Assembly (NCBI GenBank): GCA_035236585.1
Contig: CP141136.1
Coordinates: 31,332,949-31,396,948 of the forward strand
Direction of reading: 5' to 3'
Origin: Warburgia ugandensis
Lineage: Eukaryota > Streptophyta > Magnoliopsida > Canellales > Canellaceae
Length of the DNA: 64,000 nt
A model generated the notes under the pieces. That model did not search any database and was not told the origin of the DNA. It saw only the letters and a list, made by a program, of their open reading frames with translations. Positions 24,228 to 35,900 of the stretch are shown here, piece by piece. The position numbers and the translations under genes were made by a program. The stretch's first letter is position 1. Each line of letters starts with the position of its first letter.

Positions 24228-26043
24228 CATTTATGGTACTTCCCTTGTTTTTCCCCTCTGCATTTACTCACCCTCTCCGTTCCCCGTGCACCAGCGACAA
24301 CGGCGATGGTTTCCCCCCTCTCGTGTGTGTGACGGAAAATTTCCCCGACCGACCTAATCGAGGTAGGCCTCATTCTCTTTTCCCCTTTTCATTTTGGACA
24401 TGTATGCCATATTTTTCATCTGTTAACCCTAGAAAATAGCATGGATTGTCGTTTTTCAATGGCTGCATATGCCTTACTGATTTTGTAAAAATAAACTAAT
24501 GAAATGGTATCAGATGGATTATTTGAACCATTCATCTTATTCATGATAAAACAAGGAACAAACCCATGAAATCTCATGGAGATCCAATGGCTTGGGACAC
24601 CAAAAACTTGTGAAAAATATTAAAGGGGGAAATTTTTTGTAAATGTGGTAAAAATCAAGTAAAAAATTTAGATTCATGCAAAATCAGTGGATGGGAATGT
24701 CATAAAGTGAATGTACATGAAAATCCAATAAGAATGGTGTAAAAATCACAAGATTTGGATGCGGTTAGCACCGCCGCCAATGATCGGAGTCTGGTCATCG
24801 TCTTCGGCAATAGTGACCCTGCCAGGATGCCCAAGACACACACAGTGGCACATGGGACAATGCCATGTGTGCATCGTCGTCAAGAAAGATGGAATGCATG
24901 TGCATCCCAGTGACGGTGATGCACATGTGCATCCCTGTGACGTTGATTTATTTATTTTAAGATTGATTTATTTTGGACTGTCTATTCACTAAAAGCTCGA
25001 TTTAAGGAGCTATAGGGGTCCAAATCATGATCTTAGACATTTTTTGTGATTTTCTCAATGACAAAGACCTAGATTTGACTTTAAAACTTTTATTTGAATA
25101 ATTTTAAAATAGTCAAATAACAAAATACTATTAAATAACCTAGATCAGGCTGATCAATGGATGATTAAGCCTTAGAAATTGATTATATGTATCAAATATT
25201 AGATGATCTAGGGGATTATAAGAGTAGATCTCAAGTGATTGTCAAGAAAAGTGATCTTGATCGTCGATCTAATCAGGTACCTTAGGATTGACTAATCAGA
25301 GAGCGATCTGACCATCAAATCAACATGTAAACATGGAGATACATGTAAATTACTAAGCAAACATAGAAATTAGATGGATCATCATGAGAATGATTAGAAT
25401 TGATGATCAAATGTTAATTATACATGATAAAGAGTGATCCAATAGTTGGATCGTCTCTAAACTTCATGAGATGAAGGAGACAGATCCTTTATTGATTAAG
25501 GAACATTAATTAAATGAACTACAACATAGATTTACAATCAAAGATGACAGATGATTATCTAGATCTTAAAAATACCAACATCTAGTTCAGGATCAACCTA
25601 ATGGAGGGTTAATCAAATGATCTGGGCCATTAATCTAGGATTAACTGCCAGATTAGGGAAATTATCACTTCAATTGTTTATTTTGAGGTTTGAGAGCACT
25701 AAGTGATCAATGATTTATGATGTGACAAGTACGTTAGAGTGCATGACATGATATAGCTTAGGCGCCTGATTGAAGTACTGTGTTTTGAGGTAGGTGATTA
25801 CATTTGGGATTTTTTCATGATTTCTTAAACCATGATGTATTATTTAAGTGCTTTGAAGCATGGGTTTCATGTCCTACCATGTTTGCATGAGATTACTTTC
25901 AGCATGTATTGCTGATATGATTGTTACACTTTTTGTGCATGATGTATACACTAATTCTAAATACGATTTATGTGGCATTGATTTGGATTATTTGAGGATG
26001 TTATACACTGATTTTTGATGCATAGTGTTGATATATTAAATTA

Positions 26044-26063
26044 CTCTCTCTCTCTCTCTCTAT
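26044..26063. repeat. (CT)n microsatellite
   Basis: About ten CT units inside LTR F1. Confidence 0.9.
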
Positions 26064-26113
26064 TTGGTTTTACTAAAAATGATTATGCATGGATTTTGAT
26101 TCTTGATTGTGCC

Positions 26114-26475
26114 GTGAATGTAGTTAAGACACTCATCAGGCTTGATATTGTGTCGTGAGTGTAGTTGAGACACTCATTGGGCTTGATATTGTCGTGAGTG
26201 TAGTTGAGAAACTCATCGGGCTTGAATTTGCTGTGAGTGTAGTTGAGACATTCATCAAGCTTGATATTACCGTGAGTGTAGTTGAGACACTCATCAGGCT
26301 TGATTATGCAGTGAGTGTAGTTGAGACACTCATCGGGCTTGATATTGCTGTGAGTGTAGTTGAGACACTCATTGGGCTTGATTGTGCCATGAGTGTAGTT
26401 GAGACACTCATTGGGCTTGATTGTGCCATGAGTGTAGTTGAGACACTCATCGAGCTTGATTGTGCTGTGAGTTTT
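26114..26475 (+). repeat. 39-bp minisatellite, nine copies plus a partial
   Basis: Unit GTGAGTGTAGTTGAGACACT followed by CATCGGGCTTGATATTGCC. Copies start at 26114, 26155, 26194, 26233, 26272, 26311, 26350, 26389, 26428 and a partial at 26467, exactly 39 bp apart after the first. Because 39 is divisible by three, it gives an open frame of 13-residue repeats (SVVETLIGLDIAV), which I regard as an artefact. LTR F2 has one degenerate copy at 56478-56514. Confidence 0.95.
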
Positions 26476-26499
26476 TAGGAATTAAAATAGAAGCTTACT

Positions 26500-27716
26500 A
26501 TAGCTCTTATTAACATTGCTAGTGGGTGGTGAAGGATTCGTGGTTTTCAGTGTTGCATCTTGCAAGGGACTTGGATGTGTATAGATGTAGCATGATAAGG
26601 GATCACATACATCCAAGTGGTTGAAAGCTCATCAGGTCAACTACCCTACAGATGTTTTGGAGTTGGTAGTCATAGTCATTGCTTTGAAAATCTGGAGACA
26701 CTACTTATATGGGGAGAAATTTGAGGTCTTTATGGATCACAAAATCCTTAAATACATCTTCTATTAGATTGACCCAAATATGAGATAGTGAAGATGGATG
26801 GAGTATTTGAATGACTAGGATTTCACCATCATCTACCAACCTAGTAAGGCAAATATTGTGGCAGATGCTCTAAGCAGAAGATGAAAAGACATATAGCTAA
26901 TGTGTCAATGAGATCAACTTTTATGGATCGAGTCTTACAGGCTCAGAAGGAGTGTGAGGAGACTCAAACAATGAGAGAAAAGATTGGCTTTTCTAAAGGT
27001 TTTGATGAGGTGTACACTTTTAGGGCATTAGTTGTAGGGTTAAGGTAAGAGTTATTATAGAAGGCACATGGTTCAAAGTACACCATATATCTTGGAGGCA
27101 TTAAAATGGATCAAGACTTGAAGAGAAACTTCTAGTGGTAGGGCATGAAATGAGACATTGGCTATTGTGTGGCATGGTGTTTAACTTGTTAAAAAGTAAA
27201 AGGAACATCATAGGCCAACATAGTTGTTGCATCCCTTGGAACTCTCAAGTGGAAATGAGACTGCATTATCACGGATTTTGTGTAAGATTTCCTCTAACAT
27301 CTAGTGGGGCATGTCATGATTTGGGTAATTGTGGATGGATAAAAAAAAGTTTGCACACTTGCTCTCTATTTAACAAAGGCAACCATTGGAGGTTGGCTAA
27401 GTTATACATCAAGGAGACTGTGATCCTGCATGTAGTACCATTGATCATCATATTAGACAGGGTAGCATGTTTACCTCTTACTTTAGGTGGAGGATACAAA
27501 AAGGTCTTAGTACTTCACAGAGATTCAGTACTCTTTCCATCCTCAGACCAATGGACAATCCGAAACAACCATCCAAGCACTTTAAGATATGCTTCTAGCT
27601 TGTGTACTGGAATGAAAGGGAAATTGGTATGAACACCTTACCCTCATCGAGTTTGCATACAACAAAAGCTACCACTACAGCATCAGAATGGCACCCTACA
27701 AGCACTATATGTGATG
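26500..27716 (+). pseudogene. RNase H and integrase of gypsy element B
   Basis: RNase H: VIALKIWRHYLYGEKFEVF near 26680-26735, DHKILKYIF near 26737, and ANIVADALSRR ending about 26880, the standard end of the gypsy RNase H. Integrase: the zinc-binding region near 27090-27220 (YLGGIKMDQDLKRNF, then C..C) and the core near 27240-27420 (TDFV, then AKLYIKETVILH), with the C-terminal core LIEFAYNKSYHYSIRMAPY near 27640-27700. It carries many stops and frameshifts, and catalytic residues cannot be followed in one frame. Sequence stops at 27716 where element C begins. The RT that should precede it is missing. Confidence 0.75.
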
Positions 27717-28483
27717 TGTTTTACATTTAACTGCAAGTGTAGGGGTCCACTATAGTATAAATGAGGCAAATATGGGTCAACCCCATGAGGACTTTAAGAT
27801 ATGCTTCTACCACCATTCTTTCTTTCTCAAATAATAGCTTACTCTTGTTGTGTCACGTAACAAGAGAAGAATTTTTTTCAACAGCCAAAACCCAAAGGAA
27901 AGTTTTACACTAAAAAAATCCCAAAAATATGTGTGTAATTCCAAGGCTTATGCTTGCAAAATAAAGAGGGAGAAAGGGTATTCAAAGGCATGTTAATGAG
28001 TTGATATTGGTAAGATAATTACATCAAATGATAAGGAATAGGACGAGAATGTAGGATTGTGAAAATCAAGTTGAGATGATGTGGGGAAAAGTGTTGAAAC
28101 ATAAAATAGTGTAGAAGGAAATTGGGCATGTAAAAGAGGGTAGAAAATAGGAGAGAGAGAAATAGTTTGGGTGTGAATTTAAGGTAGATATTTGTTGGTG
28201 TGATAGAGAATGGAATGAAGATATTAGGGCATGAAAATCAGGTATGGGTGTGGTGGAAAAAAAATGATATAAAAAGATAGAAGAACAAGTGTATTAAGTA
28301 AGGAATAATAGAAGAAAACAATAAAAAAAACTCACCTCCTTTGGATGTTTTACACACACAACTCCTTTGGAATCCTTTCTTCCTTCTTATCAAAGCACCC
28401 AAGGTTCCTCCCTCTCTTTAGATCAGGTTTTTTTGCACAAAGACTTTATGAAAGCCTTGGATGGTTTGGACACCCCTTGGATG

Positions 28484-28492
28484 CCTTTATAG
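28484..28492 (-). promoter_or_regulatory. TATA-like box in LTR of element C
   Basis: CTATAAAGG on the minus strand, roughly 1.1 kb from the LTR start and 0.77 kb from its end. Role inferred from position only. Confidence 0.35.
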
Positions 28493-29038
28493 ATTTCCTT
28501 GCTTTTAGTCTTAGATTAGGATGGAATCTCCTTCACTTCCTATCTTGTTGTCCTACACAATCAACATTGTAGAAAACTCTTTTAAATTTTCTTTTATCCC
28601 TTATTTTTATCCTTCTTGTTTCCTCCTCATCCCATCCTCTTTACGCATAGAAAATACACGTTTTCTCTCTTAGTACAAAATAATGTCCTTTTTTTTGTTT
28701 CTTTCCCTTTCTCTTTTGTATTGTCAATATCACTCATTCATACTTTACTTTTCATCTTTTATACTTACTTTAGGATATGTATACCCCTAGAATGAATGTT
28801 TATTTTGTCTGCCATTCATCCCAGAAAAACATGTTTTTAAGTCCTTAGAATCACCTCTAAGGTCCCCAAGTTTTCTCCTTCCTAATAATTCACAACCCAC
28901 CATTTTTTCCTTTGAACAATCACATTTCATCCTACATCTCAGCATTCCTATGTTTCCTCCAAGGAAACACATTATGTCCCCTTGTAAAAATATGTTTCTC
29001 CTTGAATTTAAGTGGATAGCCCACCAAAAAAGTCTCCT

Positions 29039-29040
<2 letters not shown>

Positions 29041-29099
<59 letters not shown>

Positions 29100-29107
29100 G
29101 AGAGTGA

Positions 29108-29150
<43 letters not shown>
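29041..29150. repeat. Compound (AG)n-(GT)n microsatellite
   Basis: About 28 AG units (29041-29096), a short mixed GAGT stretch, then about 20 GT units (29112-29150). It creates false His-Thr and Leu-Ser repeat frames on the minus strand. Confidence 0.97.
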
Positions 29151-29151
<1 letters not shown>

Positions 29152-29823
29152 TATTCTCTTAGTGGGTCCCAATCTCTGCTTAGTTGTCCATGCACATGTG
29201 CCTTCAGTGTATGTGAACTTAGTTTTTCCCAGAAGCTCTACAAAGGTAGTGGAATGCATGTATGCATGCATGGGAAGCTTGCCATCATGCATTTTAATAA
29301 AGATACCCTCTCTTGCATGGTTTCAGTCTATTGATGATCCTAAGGTTTTTGACAGTGTAGAAGTTGATAATTACACTTCCTCTACACTTTAAACTTTTTG
29401 GACTTCAAGGTTTATGGCATGTGGGTCCACAATTTTACTTGAATAGTGGTTGAACTCTCTTTTAGGGTTATGATTTGCTAAAAATAGCAATTTTCTCAGT
29501 TGTTCCCTAATCCTGCAAAATGTGAAATAACCCTCAATTAATGATATTTAAAATAATTCTATGGTTAAATCTAGGGATATTGTAAGTAATATTTAAGAGT
29601 CTATGAAATAACCCCAGACTTAATTTTTTCTAGTCCTCAAGCAAAAATACAAAAATAAGAAAGATAGGAAAAATCTAAAAATCCTAACCCTTTTGTGGGG
29701 GTTGTCATCTACATTTAATATACGCATAAAGCCTTTTGTCACGACCCCAATCCCCGGGGCCGCGATTAAGCTTAATCAAGCCAAACGATTGGCCGAGCTA
29801 GGCCTACGTGGCCTTGCTTCTTT

Positions 29824-29847
29824 ATATATATATATATATATATATAT
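29824..29847. repeat. (TA)n microsatellite in the 3' LTR
   Basis: About 12 TA units. The matching site in the 5' LTR (about 37700-37722) holds a pyrimidine run instead, so the tract arose or was lost after insertion. Confidence 0.9.
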
Positions 29848-30686
29848 CACAGCGGAAGTGTTGAGAGGGCTAGGTGCTCTAGTCTTGTGCAAGTCACAGT
29901 TTACTAGTAAAATATTTTTCTCCTTTTACAACCTAGTCCTACCGAAATTTTGGCAGAGTCTCCCCTGTTTTTCAGACTTATGCATTTAACGCATGCTATG
30001 CGGTTCACCTGATAGACAATATAGCAATTATAATTTCCTGAAGGGAGACTCAGTCTCCATACTATCTATCATAATAAAACATATATGATGCATAAGGATC
30101 AGTGTCAAAATAAGATATAACTCATTTACAGCATTAGCACATATATACATGTATATATACAACTCAAAATTTAACATCTTCAAGCAAGCTTTCTTCAATT
30201 CACTTAACGACCTTTCTCCTCTCTGCCTGACTGGTACCTGCAAAATAATAAGGTGAGCTGCGAAGCCCAGTAAGGGAAAAGAACTAAACCCATGCATATT
30301 CAGACATTCTCGTTGTTACACTTAAAAACACATTCAATATAACATGAGCATTCATTTAAATTTTAACTAGTCATATACAACGTAGTTAGCATGTGCTATC
30401 AAGTGAGGCTTATGGGTATTAAAGCAAAATTACAGTTTTTCCCCAAATTCAAATATGATGCAACAGTCATCACATGCAAACAAGCACACCCCAGAAGGAT
30501 TTCTCATTCGTGTCCAACCATAGGACATTCAATAGATGAGTGACTAAGTCATAGACCTCATTCTAAAGTTAAATGTAAACCATAAGCGTTACATCAAACA
30601 AAGCTGCATACTCATTAATGACTTTCTCAGTAATATTAAGCATGCCTAGCATTACACTAGGATTCAATAGTCATCTCCCTCAAGGA

Positions 30687-31240
30687 TTACCATCTTGGGC
30701 GGTCCACTATGTGTATCATCATCAAGGCAGCCAGAGCCTCAGGATTTACCATCTTGGGCAGCGCCAAAGTCAAGTTCCCTCAGGATTTACCATCTCGGGT
30801 GGTTCCACCCTAGTTGAAATCAACCAGGCAGCCCTTTCCCTTAGGGTTTACCATCTTGGGTAACTCAATATGCCAGCTCATCCCTCAGGGTTTACCATCT
30901 TGGGCGGCTCCACCTTGATCCCAAAAGACCAAGCAGCCCTTTCCCTCAGGAATTACCATCTTGGGAGGCTCAATACCTGACAGCTCATCCCTCAGGGTTT
31001 ACCATTTTGGGCGGCTCCACCATGATTCCAAAGAACCAGGCAGCCCTTTCCCTCAAGGTTTACCATATTGGGAGGCTCAATACCTGACAGTTCGTTCCTC
31101 AGGATTTACCATCTTAGGTGGCTTCACCTTAGTTGTAAGCAACCAAGTAGCCCTTTCCCTTTGGGTTTACCATCTTGGAAGGCGCCATCATAGCTTATCG
31201 GGTGGCCCTCAGGGCTTACTATCTTGGGCTTGACCATTTT
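30687..31240 (-). repeat. LTR minisatellite, eleven 'ttaccatcttggg' units
   Basis: The core TTTACCATCTTGGGNGGCTC recurs at about 30687, 30744, 30787, 30847, 30890, 30950, 30999, 31060, 31107, 31167 and 31217. Spacing alternates near 60 and near 45 bp, so the higher-order unit is a ~105-bp dimer. The other arm of the dimer carries 'aaccaggcagccctttccc'. Imperfect copies encode repeated open frames without known function. Confidence 0.9.
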
Positions 31241-32946
31241 ATCACAGTTTGCATCATTATAACAGTTAAGCATAGTAAATCAAACTATAGCATGACCATT
31301 TCAATAAGAAATTACAATTTCTATCATCCATTCAACCAAGGTGACAATATATTCATTTTACACATGCATAAAGTCAATTTCAAGAGAACATAACAACAAG
31401 AATTTAAGCAATGAAAGGGTTTAGGGTCCTTACCTGCTCTCCACGCACAATTCAAAGTTCTACTACTAGAACCGTTTACACTACTCTCAAACCTCTGCAA
31501 GAAATACAAGTTCTAAGTAAATTTCAGAATTTCATGCCATTTTCTATAATTACTTCTAGTTCTACATTCACCATGTTCTTAATCTAACCTCATATATCTA
31601 GATCAAGGATTTTCATACCAATTGGTCGCTATCAAATTGGATCAGCACCATTGGTCTTACATCGATGGTCTAGATCAAGTGCGTACCTCTAGAAGTTTCA
31701 ATTTCCAACATTTGAGGTAAGTTATTTCACAATTCAATGCTTTTAGCCATAATTCATGGTCTGATATCCTTTCCTAACCTCTGACATTCGCTGATCAAGT
31801 ATTGGATGGCCAGATAGGATCTCCCATCAATTTATCCGTAATTAGTCAGCCATTTCTGTGATAATTCATCACCAATGGTTACTTGGAGTTATATTTAACC
31901 TAAATTTACCTCCCGATCATATTTTTAAAGGTCAGATGTTAAGGTTTCAAACTTTCCCTATACATTAACAAGCAATTTCATGGACCAATCGATTCCTGAT
32001 CGATGATCCGTCTTCGCGAATGAAAAGATCACGCGTGAATTGTCCATATTTGAAAATTTTCATTTTTTACATTTTTTTAGGGGTCGCTAGAGAAGGTGAT
32101 GGGATTTCGGTCGTCACCGGCGACATAGGTGATGTCATTTTTCAAGGGTTTTTGAAATTAACCCTAGGTACTGGTTTTTGCAGTTTTCGGTGTCGTTTCT
32201 TGCCGAATTTTCATGAAACCAAAGGGGTTTCACTCAGAAACATCTAAGGAACAGTATGAACAGTTATATTTTCAATCTAATCCCATTTTGTTACCTATAT
32301 TCCTTGAATCCAACGGTGTTTTTTTCACCGTCCAGTCCTTTAGAAAACACTGTACATGCGTTGAAGAAGAAGGGGAAATGAAGAAGAATGAGAAATAAGG
32401 GAGAGAAGAGGAGTGGAGGAGGGGACTTACTTGACCTCTACGGTGTGAGGCATCACCGATGGAGTGAGGTTTCCGGCGAGATGGAGGATGATGTGGCTCC
32501 GTTTCACTTGAGAAACAGGAACGACTTGCTTCCTAGGCAGGTGTGGCTTGACCGGAAGAGGAGGGAGATCCAGGGGAAGGGGGTGAGAGGGTTGCCAAGA
32601 AAGTGAATGGAGAGGGGAGAGGGTTGCCGGCTTTGGCTCCCTCTTCCTTGTGTTGCAGACATGTGGGAGTAGAGCTCCACGCGGTGAGTTCCACTCCCGT
32701 GTGTAGAGCTCCTCCCACGTGGCCATTGGTTCACACGCATTAGAGGGGGGTGCCATTATCAATTTGGACCCCCTCTACCTCGATGGTAAAATGCTGGGTC
32801 TTTCGCTCCCAATCTCCGTTTCGCACGTTCTTAGTGTCATTTGAAAGCTCTCTCCAAGCACAGTCTGATGAGTGACTTGGCATCATGGATTTCTAATGTT
32901 CGTGATTTTTATGCTTTACTCCACTATTTAGGACATGGGCGTGACA

Positions 32947-32958
32947 ACGTTCCCCTAC
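32947..32958 (-). other. Polypurine tract of the Tekay-like element
   Basis: Minus strand GTAGGGGAACGT sits between the gag-pol stop (32959-32961) and the 3' LTR. The gene end reads 'ttcgaggacgaaatttctttaa', typical of this lineage. Confidence 0.75.
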
Positions 32959-35900
32959 TTAAAGAAATTTCGTCCTCGAAATTAGATAAATACCTGAGTC
33001 CTCAAATAATTCTGGGTATTTTTGCCGAACCTCAAACTCCAGCTCCCATGTGGCTTCTTCTGTCCCGTGATGTTGCCATACCACCTTCACAAGTGGTATC
33101 ACTCTTCGACGCAATACCTATTATTTACGGTCAACCACCTATATTGGTTTCTCCTCATAAGAGACATCCTCTTGAATGGCAAGGTCTGTCCAATCAAGAA
33201 CATGAGAAGGGTCTCGCTCATATTTTCGCAACATTGACACATGGAAAACATTATGAATCAATGATAATTGTAGAGGCAAAGCCAGCTGATAAGCAACTTC
33301 GCCCACACGCTCTAGAATCTCAAATGATCCAATAAATCGAGGAGACAACTTCCCATGTTTGCCAAAACGTGTCACTCCTGGTCTTGGCCGAGCCTTTAGG
33401 AACACATAGTCTCCTACCTCAAACTCCAAAGGTCGCCTCCTTCCATCAGCATAGCTCTTGGTCCTACTCTGAGATGTCAACAACTGCTGCCTGATTTGCT
33501 TTACCTTTTCTGTGGTTTCTCTGACTACCTCAGGACCTAGTAACGATGTCTCACCAACCTCTGCCCAACAAACTGGGGATCGGCATGGCCTACCATATAG
33601 TGCCTCAAATGGTGCCATCCCTATGCTAGATTGGAAACTGTTGTTGTACGAGAATTCCACTAAAGGTAAATATTCAGCCCACTTCTGTTGGAAGTCTAAC
33701 ACGTAAGCTCTTAACATATCGTCGAGCACCTGGATCACTCTCTCAGACTGCCCATCTGTCTGGGGATGAAATGCCGAGCTAAAAGTCAACCTTGTACCCA
33801 TTGCCTGCTATAAACTCTTCTAGAACCGAGAAGTAAATCTCGAATCTCTATCTGACACAATGGATACAGGCACTCCATGTAACCTTACAATCTCACGTAC
33901 GTACAACCGACTCAATGTCTCTAGTGAATCAGTGACCTTCACTGGCAGGAAGTGCGGTGACTTGGTCAGTCTATCCACAATCACCCAAATGCTGTTCCAA
34001 CCTTGCTTACTACGTGGAAGACCTACCACAAAATCCATGGTAATGTGCTCCCACTTCCATTCCGCCACTGGCAATGGTTGTAGTAACCCCGTAGGTTTTT
34101 GATGTTCTGCTTTAACCTGTTGACAAGTCAGACATCAAGCAACAAATTCAACAATGTCCTTCTTCATACCCTTCTACCAAAAGTGTCTCCTAAGGTCATG
34201 ATACATCTTCGTACTACCAGGATGTAACGAAAATTTAGACCAGTGTGCCTCACTCAGCAATCCTCTCCGAAACTCATCAACTGGAGGGACCATCAATCTA
34301 CTCAAATATCGTACCCCACCAGAAGAGTCCACGGTCCAATGCTCAACGCTCTCACCTTCTTCTATTCGAGCTCTAATACTCTGAGCCTCTTCATCATCCT
34401 TCTATGCCTGCAATACTTCTTGTATTATAGAAGGTTGAGCAATCATTTGATACAAAAATGCACCCCTTTCAGATGAATCGATATGCAAGTCATATTCGGT
34501 CAATGACTCACGCACCTTCCATTTGAAACCTTGAAATCCAGCCATCAAACCTCCAGACTTCCTACTTAGTGCATCTGCAACAACATTCGCTTTTTCTGGG
34601 TGATACTGAATTGTGAAATCAAAGTTCTTCAAGTACTCAACCCATTTGATGTGCCTCAGATTTAAATCCTTCTGAGTGAAGATATACTTTAAGCTTTTAT
34701 GGTTGGTAAAGACATCAAACCTTTCGCCATACAAATAATGCTTCCAAAGCTTCAATGCAAACACCACCGCTGCCAGCTCTAAGTCATGAGTAGGGTATTT
34801 CTTTTCATTTGGCTTCAATTAACGAGAGCCATAAGCCACTACTCTTCCTTCTTGCATTAGTACACATCCTAGTCCTAAGTGTGAGGCATCACAGTACACC
34901 GCATAACTGACACCTCGCTCAGGAATGATAAGCACAGGTGCCGAGGTTAATCATTTCTTCAACTCTTGAAATGACTGCTCACATGAATCATCTCACTCAA
35001 ATACCACACCCTTTTTCATAAGTCTTCTCATGGATGCTGCAATGCGTGAAAAGTCCTTCACAAACCTCCTATAATAATCTGCCAGCCCGAGAAAACTCCT
35101 GATCTCAGTTATGTTCCTCGGTCTTTCCCAACTCAGCACAGCTTCTATCTTTGATGAGTCGACAGCAATCCCATCACCAAAAACTACATGTCCAAGAAAA
35201 TTCACCTTGGATTCCCAAAACTCACACTTGCTAAGCTTCGCATACAACTAATGTTCCCTCAACACTTGCAATGCAATAGACAAGTGTTGTTCATGCTCCT
35301 CCTTAGATCTTGAGTATATCAACACGTCATCCACAAACACAACAATGAATTGATCCAAATAAGGGAGAAAGATTCGATTCATGAGGCTCATAAAGGCTGC
35401 TGGAGCATTTGTCAACCCAAAAGGCACCATGACAAACTCAAAGTGACCGTATCACGTCCTGAATGCTGTCTTAGGGACATCTTCATCCCTTCCCCGTAGC
35501 TGATGGTATCCAGATCGTAGCTTAATCCTGGAAAACCACCTAGATCCCCTCAACTGATCAAATAGGTCGTCAATCCTAGGCAAGGGGTATTTATTCTTGA
35601 CCGTCACCCTATTCAGTTATCGGTAGTCAATACATAGCCGCAATGTGCCATCCTTCTTTCTTGTAAACAACACTAGGGCTCCCCATGTGACGTGCTAGGT
35701 CGAATGAAACCTTTACCTTGCAATTCCTCCAACTGCACCTTCAACTCCTGTAATTCAACAGGCGCCATGCGGTGTGGAGCGATTGAAATTGTAGAAACGC
35801 CAGGTAAAAGCTCAATAGCGAAGTCGACCTCCCTCCTTGGAGGTAATCCTGGCAGCTCATTAGGGAAAACATCAACAAACTCCCTTACTATTGGAATAGA

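Larger units (their letters stand above)
23803..26480 (+). mobile_element. LTR F1, truncated at its 3' end
   Basis: Begins TGTAATACCCG inside the protease-RT junction of element B. It is homologous to the complete solo LTR F2 (53526-57407) over its first ~2.6 kb, for example 'cctcaatatttgaaatgtac', 'gactttaaatgcgcctcccc', and 'gaggtaggtgattacattt'. It lacks the last ~0.9 kb of F2 and runs into element B RNase H sequence, so a deletion took both the LTR end and the RT of B. The bases before it (CAACA) cannot be matched to a second target copy. Confidence 0.75.
27717..29616 (-). repeat. LTR of Athila-like element C
   Basis: Minus strand: starts near 29610-29616 (TGGGGTTATTTC) after internal 'aaaaaattaagtc', has a TATA-like CTATAAAGG at 28484-28492, and ends ...CACTTGCAGTTAAATGTAAAACA at 27717. 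The end block with 'ccatatttgcctca...actatagtggacccctacacttg' is related to the ends of the LTRs of element A and of 61480-62917. It contains the (GA)n and (GT)n tracts. As the 3' LTR of C it interrupts the integrase of element B. Confidence 0.6.
29737..32946 (-). repeat. 3' LTR of the Tekay-like element (3210 bp)
   Basis: TGTCACGACCCC...GGCGTGACA. It contains a (TA)n tract, a minisatellite at 30687-31240 and about 600 bp (32140-32740) missing from the 5' LTR. The junction with the internal region is the PPT at 32947. Open frames inside (for example near 30618-31240 and 32400-32760) follow repeats or GC-rich leader sequence and have no recognised domain. Confidence 0.93.

Noticed and set aside
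26155..26478. 107-codon repeat protein frame as a gene
   Set aside because: It comes from a 39-bp tandem repeat inside an LTR; the unit length keeps any frame open and no start context, homologue or stop-flanked gene structure supports it.
29108..29292. His-Thr or Cys-Val repeat peptides
   Set aside because: Products of the (AG)n-(GT)n microsatellite in the LTR of element C.
30618..31240. CRISPR-like array of 'ttaccatcttggg' repeats
   Set aside because: Units are degenerate, spacing alternates between two lengths, spacers are themselves repeated, and the array lies in a plant LTR.
32388..32762. Host genes in the 3' LTR of Tekay
   Set aside because: All frames lie in LTR sequence, and the region is absent from the sister LTR without signs of a gene.
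32841..33335. 164-codon plus-strand frame
   Set aside because: It is antisense to the integrase and chromodomain end of the Tekay-like gag-pol.
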